Positions 12,601 through 24,856 of a DNA stretch of 64,000 bases are shown piece by piece. The first letter of the stretch is position 1; the number at the start of each line of letters is the position of its first letter. Source of the DNA: Parasitella parasitica (taxonomy: Eukaryota; Mucoromycota; Mucoromycetes; Mucorales; Mucoraceae). Made by a program: the position numbers and the translations under genes. The stretch spans positions 90,176 to 154,175 of the forward strand of contig MU619314.1 of assembly GCA_025201805.1 (NCBI GenBank), given 5' to 3'. The notes below the pieces were generated by a model. The model was not told where the DNA came from, searched no databases, and was given only the letters and a program-made list of their open reading frames with translations.

Positions 12601-14415
12601 TTCTGCTCTTCTATTGTGTGGAACAAGAGGGATAAAATCTACAACTGCTGATCCTGTCCAGAATGTTTCGGCGCTGCCCTCTTGGACCTCATCTGGCGGC
12701 ACAAATGCCATATCTGAAATTGAGCATGATTCGCTCGAGGCAGTGGCTTCCACCAAAAGTCCCTCGCCCTCGTGTAAATCAGAGCCCTTAACTCTTGACA
12801 AAGGCAAAGGGGTAGATGATCATGCAGAATCCAGCTCAGCAGCCAACATTCACTTTGCGCCACCAGGAGATTTGATGCTTGCATCTAAAGTAGAGCAGCT
12901 TTCAGCAGAGGCTGAAAAGCTGACAGCCCAAGAAGCTATTGTGGACGCATTGATAGCTAAGGCAGAAGCACAAAATAAGCTAGAGGAATTGCGTATTTTG
13001 AAAAAGTCAAAGACCATGTTTCGACAAGATTTACAACAAATCCAGTATCAAAAATCACAATATGAGCTACAGCAATCAGAGAATGTTTTAATGCCAGATA
13101 GATCTCAAGTGAACATTACCAGCGCCACTATCGGGTCTGATAAAAACGGCGAATTTGCTTTGTATGTAATAGAGATCCAGCAACAAGGAGCAGACGGTAA
13201 TTACGCTTCAGGATGGATTGTGGCTCGTCGGTATAGCGAGTTCTTTGCTCTACACCAAAAATTGAAAGAAAAACACCCTGCTGTGCGACAAATTGAATTT
13301 CCTGCAAAATGGCCCTTACTCAAATTGCAAAAATCATTCGTAGAAGCCCGTCGTATCAGTCTGGAACGATATTTGAGAAAACTAGTAGACGATAGAGATA
13401 TCTGCAACAGCCAAGAATTTCGATCATTTCTTTCGCAGCAAAATGTCTTTGTGCCTGGCCCTGATACGGAATGGCCGTTTGGGAATTTATTTGGGTCAAC
13501 TGCTTCCTTGTTGCAAACATCGTCTTCAAGTTCGTCTCTTCAATCATTGCTTTCACCTTCAGTTCAAAATCTGCAGAAATCAATTGCAGCAATGGATGAT
13601 ACACAGCAAAGGAGGGTTCCAAATAAGGGATTCATGCAGCATATTTACAAGACCGTGGCAGCAGGCATCGACGATATGTTGGTTGGGCCGTCTATGCTAG
13701 ATTTGATCACACAGCGTTTAGGAGAGCAAGTTATGGAGTTTGATCAAACAAACGCCAGCCAGCCAACCAGCTCTAACAGTTCCCGAAACAAGGTGGCAGA
13801 TTCTGTAGACATAAGCACTGTCAATGTCATCGAACCAGCAGCTGAACTACCGGATTCATTAAAAGCAGAAGGAATCACAAAGTTCACAGAGCCTCTTTGT
13901 GATCTATTTATCGAAATGTTTGAGCTCAAAGACAAGACAAACTGGCTAAGACGTCAAGCGGTGGTCATCATCCTACAGCAGATTTTAGAAGGCACAATTG
14001 AAAGAAAACTACGAGAACTGCTGAAATATCTAAGCTCATCCTCAATGATTGTATTCTATTTCAACAAAATCACCAATAGTTTATGGCCAAATGGAGATTC
14101 ATTGACGTTTAAAGAGGCAAGAAAGCCAGAAGACAAGGTTCAGACTCGAGAGGAAGCAAATAGAAAGCTGTCTACATGGTTACCAGGTATTGAGAATTAC
14201 AATACCAATACAGTTCTTGTAATAACGAAACCCCTTTAGATTTGCTCGGTAACATGGTTGGAAGGCAGAACGCTCGTAAAGGAGCCCGACGATTGTTTAC
14301 TGTACTTCAAAACAAAAGGCTGAATCAAGACCTGGTATATACCTTGTTGGATGAATTTATTTATGCTTTATTTCCTGAAATTACCGATATCAGATCCACT
14401 ACTGCCAATATTTAA
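9635..14415 (+). CDS. MDM1/SNX-RGS family protein (PXA-RGS-PX-Nexin_C), membrane anchored
   Basis: Five exons: 9635-10519, 10584-11169, 11222-11355, 11414-14186 and 14240-14415 (1517 aa). Two N-terminal hydrophobic segments (about 5-25 and 30-60) would anchor the protein in the ER. The PXA domain follows (about 105-310). A lysine-rich then Glu/Asp-rich insert (about 335-400) comes next, then an RGS-like domain starting at SGLSYFMEFMDRRG. A long Ser/Pro-rich linker contains a Glu run. The PX domain has the phosphoinositide-type core WIVARRYSEFFALH and FPAKWPLLK. The Nexin_C domain ends with DLLGNMVGRQNARKGARR, and restoring this end requires the last intron. MDM1 and SNX14/25 relatives tether ER to vacuole/lysosome and lipid droplets, and the same role is likely here. 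The domain order is seen in the sequence; the cellular role is inferred. Confidence 0.9.
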
Positions 14416-14589
14416 TAATACCGTACTTTTTGAATAAAATGAACACGCTTTTCCCACTTGTACAACAGTGAAGTTGGTGTACACGTACTGTATACGTATA
14501 GCTGCAGTTTTTCTAAGCCATGTGGGTGTCGTTATGTTTTGTCATCCCCAGAATCCCGCTTTATATTTTTCCCTATTTTTCTTTTAGTC

Positions 14590-15012
14590 ATGAGCAAAAG
14601 CTTGGCGAATGCAGACTTTGGAGGATTTGCTGTAGAACCTATTACCGATTGCCCTCATATACCAGCTTACAAAATCAATGAGAAAGAGCCTGATTTATAC
14701 CACAAGCCTTGCCAATCTTGTGGCCAAGCAAACGAAAACTGGCAATGTTTACATTGCAAAGCAGTTTATTGCTCCAGATACTGCCATGGACATATGAAAA
14801 AACATGTGGAGGATGTGCCAGAACATTCAGTTTGTATCAGCTATAGTGATCTATCAGTTTGGTGCTATATTTGCGATGGCTATATTACACACAAAGTAAG
14901 TTTGTTTTATTTATTGTAAATGTTCTACTATATAACAGCAAAGTATCAGGATTTAGAACCTGTTAAAAGAGTTTTGTATATATCGAAATTCGGAGAAGAG
15001 CCGTATCAATAA
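14590..15012 (+). CDS. Small stand-alone ZnF-UBP (HDAC6/USP-type) ubiquitin-binding protein
   Basis: Two exons, 14590-14895 and 14944-15012 (124 aa). The protein is almost entirely one UBP-type zinc finger: CPHI, CQSCGQ, ENWQCLHCKAVYCSRYC, HGHMKKH, then DLSVWCYICDGYI. This fold binds the free C-terminus of ubiquitin in HDAC6 and some deubiquitinases. The intron removes the GTAAGT to CAAAG segment and joins YITHK to YQDLEPVKRVLYISKFGEEP, matching the end of the family domain. The ATG at 14590 was preferred over the upstream in-frame 14458 because the extra residues are not domain-like. No deacetylase or protease domain is attached, so it probably works as an adaptor. Its 3' end faces the PPxY gene only 34 bp away. 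Confidence 0.85.
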
Positions 15013-15046
15013 ATGAAAGGATGGAATATGGTACATGAAGTCAGGA

Positions 15047-15431
15047 TTATTGAATGTGTTGGACACGATAGTCTTTCGAGTAGTCTTGATAGGAAGGCGG
15101 TGGTGGGTCAACAGATGACTCGGGTGCTCTGTAGACATTTTGCGTAGTAGGTTGTGTTTGTGTTTGCAATGATGATGGTGGTGGCTGTGCATAAGTAGCA
15201 GGATATGTTGGTTGCTCTGGTCGTCTACCATTCATATCTACTACGACAAATTGTGAAGAATGGCCAGGTAGTGCTATGTAGTAATGGTTATTAGAATAAA
15301 TTGAAGCAAAAGAGGATTAGTAATTTACCTCGTCGACTTCTAATTGCACGCTGTCTTCTGAAAAGCAGAAATAAGGAGGCAAACAGTAATATAAGACAGA
15401 TAATCCAGATGACGTTATAATACACAAACAT
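15047..15431 (-). CDS. Small single-pass membrane protein with a PPxY motif
   Basis: Two exons, 15431-15329 and 15273-15047 (109 aa). The N-terminus is a short hydrophobic helix (VIWIICLILLFASLFLLF) followed by a basic stop-transfer RRQRAIRSRR. The cytosolic tail is rich in Pro, Gln and Thr and ends with DPPPPSYQDY, containing PPPSY, a PPxY ligand for the WW domains of NEDD4/Rsp5 ubiquitin ligases. This layout (short TM plus PY tail) is typical of Rsp5 adaptors such as yeast Rcr1/2 or animal WBP1/VOPP1-like proteins, but I cannot assign a family. An additional upstream exon encoding a lumenal part cannot be excluded. It is tail-to-tail with the ZnF-UBP gene. Confidence 0.6.
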
Positions 15432-15688
15432 GTTGAAAAAGGATAAAAGAGAGAGAAAAGGAAGATAATTTACTTGGCATGAATCCTAAATCTCGATTAT
15501 TTTTATATGCTTACACCAAATGCTAAGCTTCTTTATGATTGGCCAAGGAACCATACTGTATAGATAATCGGGAAAGAAGAAACTACGAAATATAGAAAGT
15601 TGCACAAACGAGTAGGTCATATGGAAATGAATGGAAACCATAAAGTAAATTACATATATCACACTATGTGTGGATATAATTTGAGCCA

Positions 15689-16675
15689 TTATGCCACTTT
15701 TTTTATATCTTCTTGAGTCGGATGTTTGTGCTCTTCTTTGTTGAGCAGCTTCACATCCTTTAACTTTCTGCCAGGAATAGTATTAACAAATGCTTGTTGC
15801 CAATCTTCTAATTCTAGCCATTTCAACATGATTTCACACACTAGAAAAAAATACTATTAATCTATACAGCCCATGACAAAGTGATTGATCTACCCACCTT
15901 GATTTACTGTTAGTACTTTTCTACTTGACATTTGAAGATAGTTGCCAATAGGCAAACGAGCGGTTTGAATACACTGCTTGGAAGCTTTATCTTGACACAA
16001 GTTCTTGTACCTGTTTTTGTCTACAATGCCACCAATAATGTAATTTTTTCCTTCCTCTAATTTTTCAATGACATTATCTGAATCCGCAGATAAATATACT
16101 AAACTATCTTTATCGAAGATATCCATATAAGATTCTGAATTAATCGACACTTTATCTTCCTTCCATTGATGCCAAGTGGGAAGCTTCTCGTCTAAAATAT
16201 CCTTGAGTGTGTCGTCAATTGAAGTCAGTGTCAGTTTCATCGCCTTTGGCGCAACTTTGTTTTTTCCGTAGGTATATCCGAGCTGTTTGACATATGATAA
16301 ATGTTCCTACTTGACGTATTAAATCACCCAAGAATAAACGCCTCATCAACTTTTTACTTTTTCAGTCATGAGATCACTGAATCCACAATCGACAATGAGA
16401 CCGACATTGGTAAGTTGGCTCAGGAAAGCCAACTTCTTTTTTGTTAGGGGTCGTTCAATGACACCCTCTCTCATTTGCTTGCGCTTCTCTAATCGCCTCA
16501 CTCGAACCTTTTCTCGAAGCTTTGACTTTCTTTCCTCTTTATTGGCGTCCCATTGCTCATCCCTCAGAAGTCGTTTGATTGCTCGCTTTGATAATCCTTC
16601 GAACTTGGGATCCTTAATGTCATACTCTATACCTTGAAAGTTTCTTATGGTTGGCTTGATTGGATTCGGATCCAT
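15689..16675 (-). CDS. TRM10: tRNA (guanine(9)-N1)-methyltransferase
   Basis: SPOUT-class methyltransferase that adds m1G at position 9 of tRNAs. Three exons: 16675-16358, 16306-15898 and 15840-15689 (292 aa, usual length). A basic N-terminal region (about 20-80) binds tRNA. The catalytic core carries VYLSADSDNV, YIIGGIVDKNRYK, TARLPIGNYL and, across the second intron, RKVLTVNQVCEIM. The first intron must be removed to join MTEK to EHLSYVKQLGYTYGKNK. The ATG at 16675 was chosen because it has a better start context (A at -3, G at +4) than the in-frame ATG at 16696. Identification is secure. Confidence 0.95.
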
Positions 16676-17926
16676 TTGGTTCGAATGGAAATACAAATTT
16701 TTTTTCGTTGGTGAAAGCTTTTAAAGGAAAAAACGTGCTTCGGTCAATCAATTCATGGTAGTTGTCAAATCTGCTAAAAACCTATCACGAGTATCGCGAC
16801 CTGGGAACAAGTCTAGGGCAAACATCATTGATGCACCATAAAGCGCTATAAATAGTGCTAACTACTATAAAATGAAAGATCCAAGCACAATTGCCATCAT
16901 AAAGTTTTGTCTTTCTAGTCTACGTCAAATCTCATCATGCCCGAAAAAGCGTTATTCAGGCCTGGATCAAAAAACATCTTCAGCCATGTTAAATAGCAAT
17001 GAACACTAACCTACTTTTACTCAGTGGCTATTAACAGTTAGCAGTAAGGAAAAAGATGGAGTATACTATGTCAATATGCACTGCTAATATGTAAAACATC
17101 ATCAAAAGAACATCTTTCAAAAGGAGAACGCTTCCTTGCCTGCTCATCTTTAGGAGTAATAGTTTTGATAAAATGATGTGTATGTATATAATTAAATGTC
17201 TAGCATAGTATCCTCTCAAAGATTTGCTGATTTCATAATGGTTGATTTTATGGTCTGATGCATTTTATGGAACTTGCATTTTAGGGTTAAATACGCTCAA
17301 AAGATTACTTTACCTCGATTATCAATCATTCCATGGCTTGAAGAAGTCGTAATATTTCTCTTTCTGAGAATGGCATAAAGATTTGTAATCTGATTCTTAT
17401 TAGACGAAGAGATAAATAATAGGCCATGTCCATTGCTTTCAATAAGTTGGAACCGTCAAGCATTACTCTATTACACGCTTATTATACAATCACAATGAAA
17501 CATTGTATAATAATGCTGATTATTACCTGAAAAATTTCAAAAAAGTATTAAGCCTTGAAGTTATTGTGTGTTCGTTAAGCTTATTTAAGGGATTTTATTG
17601 ATAAAATTTATCAAACAAGCCTTACTGCTAAACACATGGAAGATACAGTATTGTCCAAGAGTTAGATTCCTCTAGCTTTACTTAATTCAACGAAAAGGTA
17701 CCCGGCTTTGATGAACTTTATCAGCAAGCCAAAAATAATCTGATGAGAAAGATTATGATTTCTAGTATTTTCTGATCTGTACGTTTTCTATAAAGCACAA
17801 TAACATTTCCAGTAAGCAACATCAGGACCCAACGGGTTATGCCTTTGTGACTGGGCTGGGTGGAGGAATTTCATCATGAACTTGTTTGACACGTTGGAAA
17901 AGCCATCCTTAATTCTTGCGCAAACC
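16676..17926. other. Intergenic stretch between divergent TRM10 and AOS1
   Basis: 1.25 kb between two genes that start away from each other, so it holds both promoters. No coding exons could be supported; short frames lack splice sites or family likeness. An in-frame ATG at 17876 could extend AOS1 by 17 residues but is judged less likely. Confidence 0.55.
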
Positions 17927-19381
17927 ATGTCAACTGAAATATCCAAAGGTATAGTGAGTGATAGTTAATAAGGGATCACACAGCAACTTTATTAACTTAA
18001 AGGAATAAACCACCAGACGAAGCAGCTATATATGACCGTCAAATCAGACTCTGGGGTCTTGACGCGCAACAAAGGTGAACACGCTTCAAGAATGTGAATG
18101 AGAAATAAAATTAAACCAAATGCGCAAAACTTCCTATTAGGATTGGTAAAGCTAGTATCCTCATTGCTGGAATGCGTGCACTAAGTGATGAGGTTTGTAA
18201 GAACATCGCTTTAGCTGGTGTTGCTAGCATTACCCTACTTGACCATGGGACAGTAACCGAATTTGACTTGGGGGCTCAATTTTTCTTGACAGAAGATAGC
18301 ATTGGTCAAAATGTAACACTATTTGTTTGCTACTTATAATATAGGGTTTTAAACTGTATGATAGAAAGCAGAGGCAGCAGCAGCAAGCATTAGAAACCTA
18401 AATCCTCGAGTCCAGGTCATTGTAGATCAACAAGACATCAAAGAAAAACCAGCCGAATACTTTGAAACATTTTCAGCAGTATGCTTGATCCATTCTGAGT
18501 ACGACATAATTGTAAGTTTATATGTTGGTATTGGGTGGACCTGTTCCTAATTTTATTGTACAAGTCAAAAATAGATGAAATTAGAAGAACTGTCAAAAAG
18601 CCGTTCTATGCGGCGGATGTTTTTGGATGGGTTGGCTACATATTTTGTGATTTGACTGAACACGCCTACATACAGTAAAGTAGAATAGAGCTGCAGCCGA
18701 ATCCAAGCTTATGTTTTATTTTCTGGTAGAGAGAAAAAAGCAAATATCCCTCCTGCTTCAAGAAATCAACCGAAAGACGAAAAAATTTCGCATGTCGAAG
18801 CTTATTCTAGTTTAAATGACTCGTTACAAAAGAATTGGTCTGATACGAAACCAAGGGTACTAAAAAAGAGAATTTCTCCAATTGCTTTCCTTATTCATAG
18901 TGAGTTCTCGATACGTGTGGTTTTGGAATGTAATTATACTGAATTTACATGTCTAGTTTTGCTCAAATTCCAACGAGACCACCACCGATCACCAACCCAA
19001 GAGGATGCTCGATCATTAATAGATAACAAAGCTCAGTTTTTAGCTGATATGGGAATCGAAGATGCGACTGTCCTTGATGACACTTTACTCAAGTAATGTG
19101 TATTTACATTAAAGTGTGGATAATGATACAGGTTACTGACGTTGTTCATAGTGATCTTGCTTTCCTTATGGACACTGAAATCTCACCTGTTGCGGCTATT
19201 GTTGGAGGTATTTTGGCACAAGATATCCTGAGAACACTTTCTGCTAATGAATTACCTATTCAAAACTGGTTTTATTACAATGGAGTTGATGGTAAGCGAT
19301 GTACATGATTGTTTCAAGACAAAAAAAAAACTCATTGTTTTCATTAAAAAAAAAGGCACAGGGTTGGTACACAGGATATAA
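17927..19381 (+). CDS. AOS1: SUMO-activating enzyme subunit 1 (AOS1/SAE1)
   Basis: Forms the SUMO E1 with UBA2 and adenylates SUMO in the nucleus. Rebuilt from nine exons: 17927-17948, 18017-18074, 18141-18312, 18365-18511, 18565-18674, 18730-18899, 18957-19092, 19152-19291 and 19362-19381 (324 aa). Recognisable blocks are EAAIYDRQIRLWGLDAQQR at the start, SILIAGMRALSDEVCKNIAL, ITLLDHGTV, NLNPRVQV, FYAADVFGWVGYIF and, near the C-terminus, ISPVAAIVGGILAQDILR. The intron before 19152 is read as ending at CATAG, with a good branch sequence TACTGAC; an alternative acceptor at 19131 breaks the frame. The two small terminal exons are the least certain. The start follows family length. Confidence 0.9.
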
Positions 19382-20270
19382 AAAAAAAAGAAGTGTGAAA
19401 TGTAAATAAATGTGCTCATTCTTCAGATCCACGAGAGTATTTATATATTGTGTCTGAATCTGATCTCAAGATGTGTAACATCAATGCATTTTAGAGGTGC
19501 AAATAACCCATGACTCAATGTTATTGTACATGAATCTCTAGATGTCAAACATCTGCATCCCTTTGTTGTATGTTCCAAGCTTAAATGATCCGTGAATTCG
19601 TATTCCATTTCATTTTTTGATATATATGCCTGCCAGAATTTTTAGATACTAGTAATTCTTTGGTTTAGCATGTAGTTTTAAGGCGAAAAAAAAAAACCAG
19701 TAACGTTTTAAGCGATTGCACTACAGAGTGCTCTATAATTTTGTAAAAAAAATCACCTAACCTGAGAAGTAATGACTTGAATGAAGGGAAAACTAGACTA
19801 TCTGAGATAATCAGCTCATAAAAACCAACACTACTATGGTTAGTTGGAGTTTATGCCGCTAGTATAGCTTGTCTTTGTCAACAACCGACAAAAACTAGCT
19901 TTAGGATTTCAACAAAGAGCCAGTGAAAGCATATGCAACAAGTGTACTTTCTTCATTTATAATTCATTAGAGCTAAATTGATCTCGAGATCTCAACGTGC
20001 AAGTAGTATAAGAAAACTGGTCTACCAATTACCTTACATTACCTGTTGGATGGATTGATTAACAACCGAGTCTTTGTTAGATTCAAGCTTCTACCGAAAC
20101 CTATAAGGTTATAACTATATGCGATTCCTCTGGCAAACAAAATTAATCTTCGAGCAGTTTATGTCTCTCGTTGTATAATGTATAATAATATTAATTTTAG
20201 CTCAACCGAAACAAAGGGACATCCTATTTTAGTAATTTCACGTTTATTAAACAGAAACACCTCAAAACAA
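19382..20270. other. Intergenic AT-rich stretch
   Basis: 0.9 kb downstream of AOS1. Several A8-A10 runs lie just after the stop, the usual 3' UTR/terminator texture. Nothing else is supportable. Confidence 0.5.
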
Positions 20271-20429
20271 ATGCCAAGTATGAGAGCAAGCGCAGCGTAT
20301 CGATTGAATATATCCAGGTCATATTACATTAGTTCATTCTTATCTGTAATTTTCCTCGTCTTCGCATCTCAGGTTGCAGCTATGGAAGAAAACCCTGTCA
20401 GGTCCCAACGAGACAATCATTCTTCCTAG
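20271..20429 (+). CDS. Putative small membrane or secreted protein, unrecognised
   Basis: A 52-codon frame starting MPSMRASAAYRLNI, with one hydrophobic segment (YISSFLSVIFLVFASQVAA) that could act as a signal peptide or anchor, followed by a short charged tail ending DNHSS. The ATG has a favourable context (AAACAAATGCC). A longer in-frame start exists at 20178. No family is recognised. It ends about 180 bp before an assembly gap, so further exons could be hidden there. It may also be a chance frame. Confidence 0.3.
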   Translation: MPSMRASAAYRLNISRSYYISSFLSVIFLVFASQVAAMEENPVRSQRDNHSS

Positions 20430-20609
20430 TTTGATATAACAATAAAGAATTGAATGTAGAAACAAGGGGACTTTTTTACAATTCAGGGGATATTGCATAT
20501 GTTAAAAATAACATGAATCTCGACTTTCTTTCTTCTTTTTCCAATCATTTAGGATCAAGTTTAGGTTCACAAACAGAAATACATTTGAAACCCTCTTTTT
20601 TTTTTTTTT

Positions 20610-20779
20610 NNNNNNNNNNNNNNNNNNNNNNNNNNNNNNNNNNNNNNNNNNNNNNNNNNNNNNNNNNNNNNNNNNNNNNNNNNNNNNNNNNNNNNNNNNN
20701 NNNNNNNNNNNNNNNNNNNNNNNNNNNNNNNNNNNNNNNNNNNNNNNNNNNNNNNNNNNNNNNNNNNNNNNNNNNNNNN
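20610..20779. other. Assembly gap (170 Ns)
   Basis: An unbroken run of N, preceded by a run of about 14 T and followed by a run of 7 T. A poly-T tract evidently broke the assembly, and the true length is unknown. The pyrimidine-rich DNA on the right side is the promoter/leader of the aspartic-protease homologue. Confidence 0.99.
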
Positions 20780-20958
20780 TTTTTTTAATAAATTTACATT
20801 GAACTCTTTTCTTCTTCTTTTATTTTTTCTTCTTTCTCTCCTTGTTTTCTTACAAGAAAAAAAAAATACGCTCGTTTTTACACTATAAGCTTATCTGATA
20901 TTACATATTTACAAACATTAAATCAATAGAGAAAACCGAGGAAAACCATTGTAGAATA

Positions 20959-22461
20959 ATGAAATCAACACTCTTTTGTTTCGCAGCAATTGCACAAATC
21001 ACTTTATCGTCTGTTTCAGCAGAGTCAATTCAGAGGATCCCTCTATATTATCAAAAGAGAACGTCTAACTCAGACTTTATTTCTGCTGGTGCCATTGATC
21101 TTAAAAATGGCATGCTGGGTGGTGTCGTACAAATCGGCAATCCACCTCAAAACGTTACCATGGCATTTGATACCTCAACTGGGTTTTCTTGGGTTCGTGA
21201 TACACAATGCTGTAGCGAAAATTGCCAAGGTCGTAATGCATTTGAACCGAAAAACTCTACCACACTTGTTTCTACTAATCAAACTTTTACTATGGACTAC
21301 GGTAAAGGTATTGTTCGTACAAACATCTACACTGATTCCTTCAGTTTCGCCGGCATAACTGTCAAAAGCATGCCTTTTGGTGGTGCTTATGAGATGGAGG
21401 GTTTCAATCAAGGCTTCGATGGTTATCTTGGCCTTGGTCGAGATATCAATCTCAATAATTCTTCAACAAATATCACAAAACGTGATGTTCCCTCGTCTGG
21501 CTTTGTCCCCAATGCTTTCCAACAGAGTTCAGGCTTATCCAGTGCTCAGTTCGGTATGTACACTACTTCATCTGGCAATGGCTTCTCTGATACTGGTTTC
21601 TCTCAAAATGGTACTACTGTTGTTTCAAATGTTGGCAGTTCCAGCTCTGTTGCACCTGGTGGCTATGGTATTGTCAAACGCTCATCATCGAACGATGAAC
21701 CAGCTGGTTACCTCGTTATTGGTAAGTCGATTTACTCTCTCCCCCCCCCCGTCCTCCTCCCCTTTTTTTTATGCTTTCATTATCACCTCTCCCTTATTCT
21801 ATATCGATATTTTTAGATGCTGTTCAGTAATACTAACTTTTTTACATATTTTAATCATTCGTTTTACAGGTGGTATTGACACAGATGCTATTAAGGGTGA
21901 TTTGTATTACATTGACGTACGTAATGATGATAACGAGTCTGGAAACTGGGCTGTTTCTATCGATTCCGCTAAGTTTGAAGACGATCTTGAATTCACCATT
22001 AGTAAAGGTGCAAAGGCTGTGCTCAGTTCATCCACTGATGTTATCGGCTTGCCTAATACTCAAGGTAATGGCTGTTTTACTTCTAAAACCTTAAAAACGT
22101 CTAATGTTCATCTTTTATAGCTGATGAATTCCAAAAACGTTGGTACGCTGAATACGATGAAAACGATAATACCTTCATGATTCCCTGTTGTTTAATGGAC
22201 AATCTTACCCCATTCAAGATCAAACTTGGTTCTATTAAGGCGACTATCCCCCCTCATTACTGGAGCCATCCTCGTAAAGTTACTTCCTGCTGTGAAATGT
22301 GTCGTACGCATATCGGTAAAAGCGAATCTGACACCGATTACATTATTGGCTCTGCTTTCACCAACTCTTTCTATACACAATATAACATTGCTGAAAACAC
22401 AATTACTTTAGCCATGAAGAAAAATCACGTCAACGATGGCCTTGAACTCACCCAAGATTAG
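20959..22461 (+). CDS. Secreted pepsin-like aspartic protease homologue, probably inactive
   Basis: Three exons: 20959-21721, 21870-22064 and 22121-22461 (432 aa). A signal peptide (about 1-21) ends at SVSAES. The pepsin fold is clear: QIGNPPQNVTMAFDTSTG, then DYGKG at the flap, FDGYLGLG, and GGIDTDAIKGDLYYI. The first active-site motif is DTS instead of DTG. The second is replaced: VLSSSTD stands where active enzymes have VDTGTS, so the second catalytic aspartate is a serine. Two cysteine clusters (CCSENC and CCEMC) probably form disulphides, and several N-glycosylation sites are present. Known for the family: both Asp residues are required for catalysis. Inferred: a secreted non-catalytic binder or decoy. 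There is no sign of decay, since the frame and splice sites are intact. Confidence 0.9.
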
Positions 22462-24155
22462 ATGATCTCGAACAAACGAATTTCTTTATATATATCCTAT
22501 ACACTAGTCTCTTTTTTTTCTTAAAATATATGATCGTTTCTTTGATTTTTCTTTGCAAAAGACACTTTATTTTTATTTTTTTAATGTTCAGTCTATCAAG
22601 ACCCTTTTTTTTTTATGGTGTATTACAGAACCAGTGTCAATCAACCCATTATACGGTATATGAATTGATGAAAAGTTGCCTTTTTCAGACTAACATTTCC
22701 TCTATGAACTTTATTGTGTCAAAAGAGGTCAGTTGTTTAAATTGATTTGTTGCTTGCTATGTTATAGCACCAAAAGTCTTTTTTTTTCTGTTCTCGGAAA
22801 CTTCAGTTCTCTGTACCAAATGCTAAATAGTCTCAAATTGTCAACTTTAAAAGCTATTTTGACCTCAAAGTTACTCCTAGCTACTTTGTTTGTGATATAT
22901 TTACATTTGATGAACTAATCATATTTTTTGTTGATTAAGAAAATGAAGTGAATTTTCGGACCGCTTTCGATGAGCTGCATCATTTTCCGATCAAAATTAT
23001 GCTTTTTTTTCAGATTTTGAATGGCTTTAACCTTTTATCAAAGACTAAAAAATAATCATATATACGTTTTTGCTTCCTCTATTGAATGGTATAGATAACA
23101 AAAACATTAATTTATGAAAAATATGAGATAAAACTCTGTAACTAATAAAAGTTTTTTCCTGTAAAAATCAAAATTTTTATATCAGGTTTTTAAAATTAAG
23201 CGTTGGATATGATTAAAAAACATTTTATCTTTATTTTTTATTACAATAGTTGTGTGTTTTAAAGCACCTTTTAGGACGAAAAGACAAAAAATCAATATTT
23301 TTCAATTTTGGACGAGGGTATACAAGGATTAAAAGCGTTTGGAAAATTCTCTGAGTTTTAAGATTTTTATGCTTGAATCAGGGTGGTGATAGACATATTA
23401 TCAGTCTACCAATATGGAAGCTGTTGAGGGCGTATTTCTAAGAGCATTTTGCGCATACTTTCTATAGATTTTTGGATAATTTGTTACAGTTGGCAGCAGG
23501 TAACAGCTTTCCAGAAACTGATTCTAACCTTTCAAATCAGCTGGGAATATAGCGAAATATAAACATTTAAGACTAGAAATGAACATTCTGATAGTCATTG
23601 ACAATTTGCGAAGCTCGAAAGCAATATATAGGCAGTCTTATGGGGTTCGAACATAATGAAAAAGCAGGGTGTGTGCCAAAATATATGGAATACGATACAT
23701 ACGCTTGAAACACCTACATTAGGAAATCAATGCCAACATATATTTCTTACAAACTTGGTAATGCAGCTACGTCAATATCATGCAAAAACTCATGATATTC
23801 ACAAACCATACTATTGCAATGATGGCACAAGCTCATGGTAGGGCTCCTTGGTTAATTCAAGCTGTTGTGGTTGAGTATTTCTAAAGGCATTGTTATTACT
23901 GAGGAACAAAAACAACTAGTTATAACTTTATTGATAAAAACTTCTGTCACTAGTAAATGATTGATGGTTCGATTAGTTAGCTCCCAATATAGCTCAACAT
24001 CTATGTGTTCGATTTGACATTTGGTTAAACATGCAAGTTTTTGACGTCACTTGGCAGTTGCGGTTATTCAAAGGCATCATTGTTGTACGCGTTATCTAAC
24101 TTGCTTGTTTTCTTTTTTCTCAGGTCTATTCAATTCGATAAAGCAAATTATAAAC
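22462..24155. other. Long AT-rich intergenic stretch, possibly holding a decayed element
   Basis: 1.7 kb with no supportable gene. Only short frames occur, the longest a 61-codon unassigned one at 23656-23841. The stretch 22940-23340 is rich in T-runs and phrases like ATTTTCCGATC and AATTTTGGACG, similar in texture to 59690-60170. This suggests old degenerate repeat material, but I could not align it by eye. Confidence 0.4.
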
Positions 24156-24783
<628 letters not shown>

Positions 24784-24856
24784 ATTATATACCCCATTGT
24801 AACACTTTATAATCAAGACAACCAAACCGAATAAACTTTTTTTCTCTTTCTTCCCT

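Noticed and set aside
15486-15689. 67-codon minus ORF starting at the TRM10 stop codon (TAATG overlap)
   Set aside because: No coding likeness; the ATG overlap with the TRM10 stop is coincidental, and the PPxY gene starts downstream.
20450-20788. ORF spanning the run of Ns
   Set aside because: It is produced by translating unknown bases in an assembly gap.
23635-23660. GGGGTTCGAAC string resembling a tRNA T-loop
   Set aside because: No acceptor, D or anticodon stems can be drawn upstream at tRNA distances.
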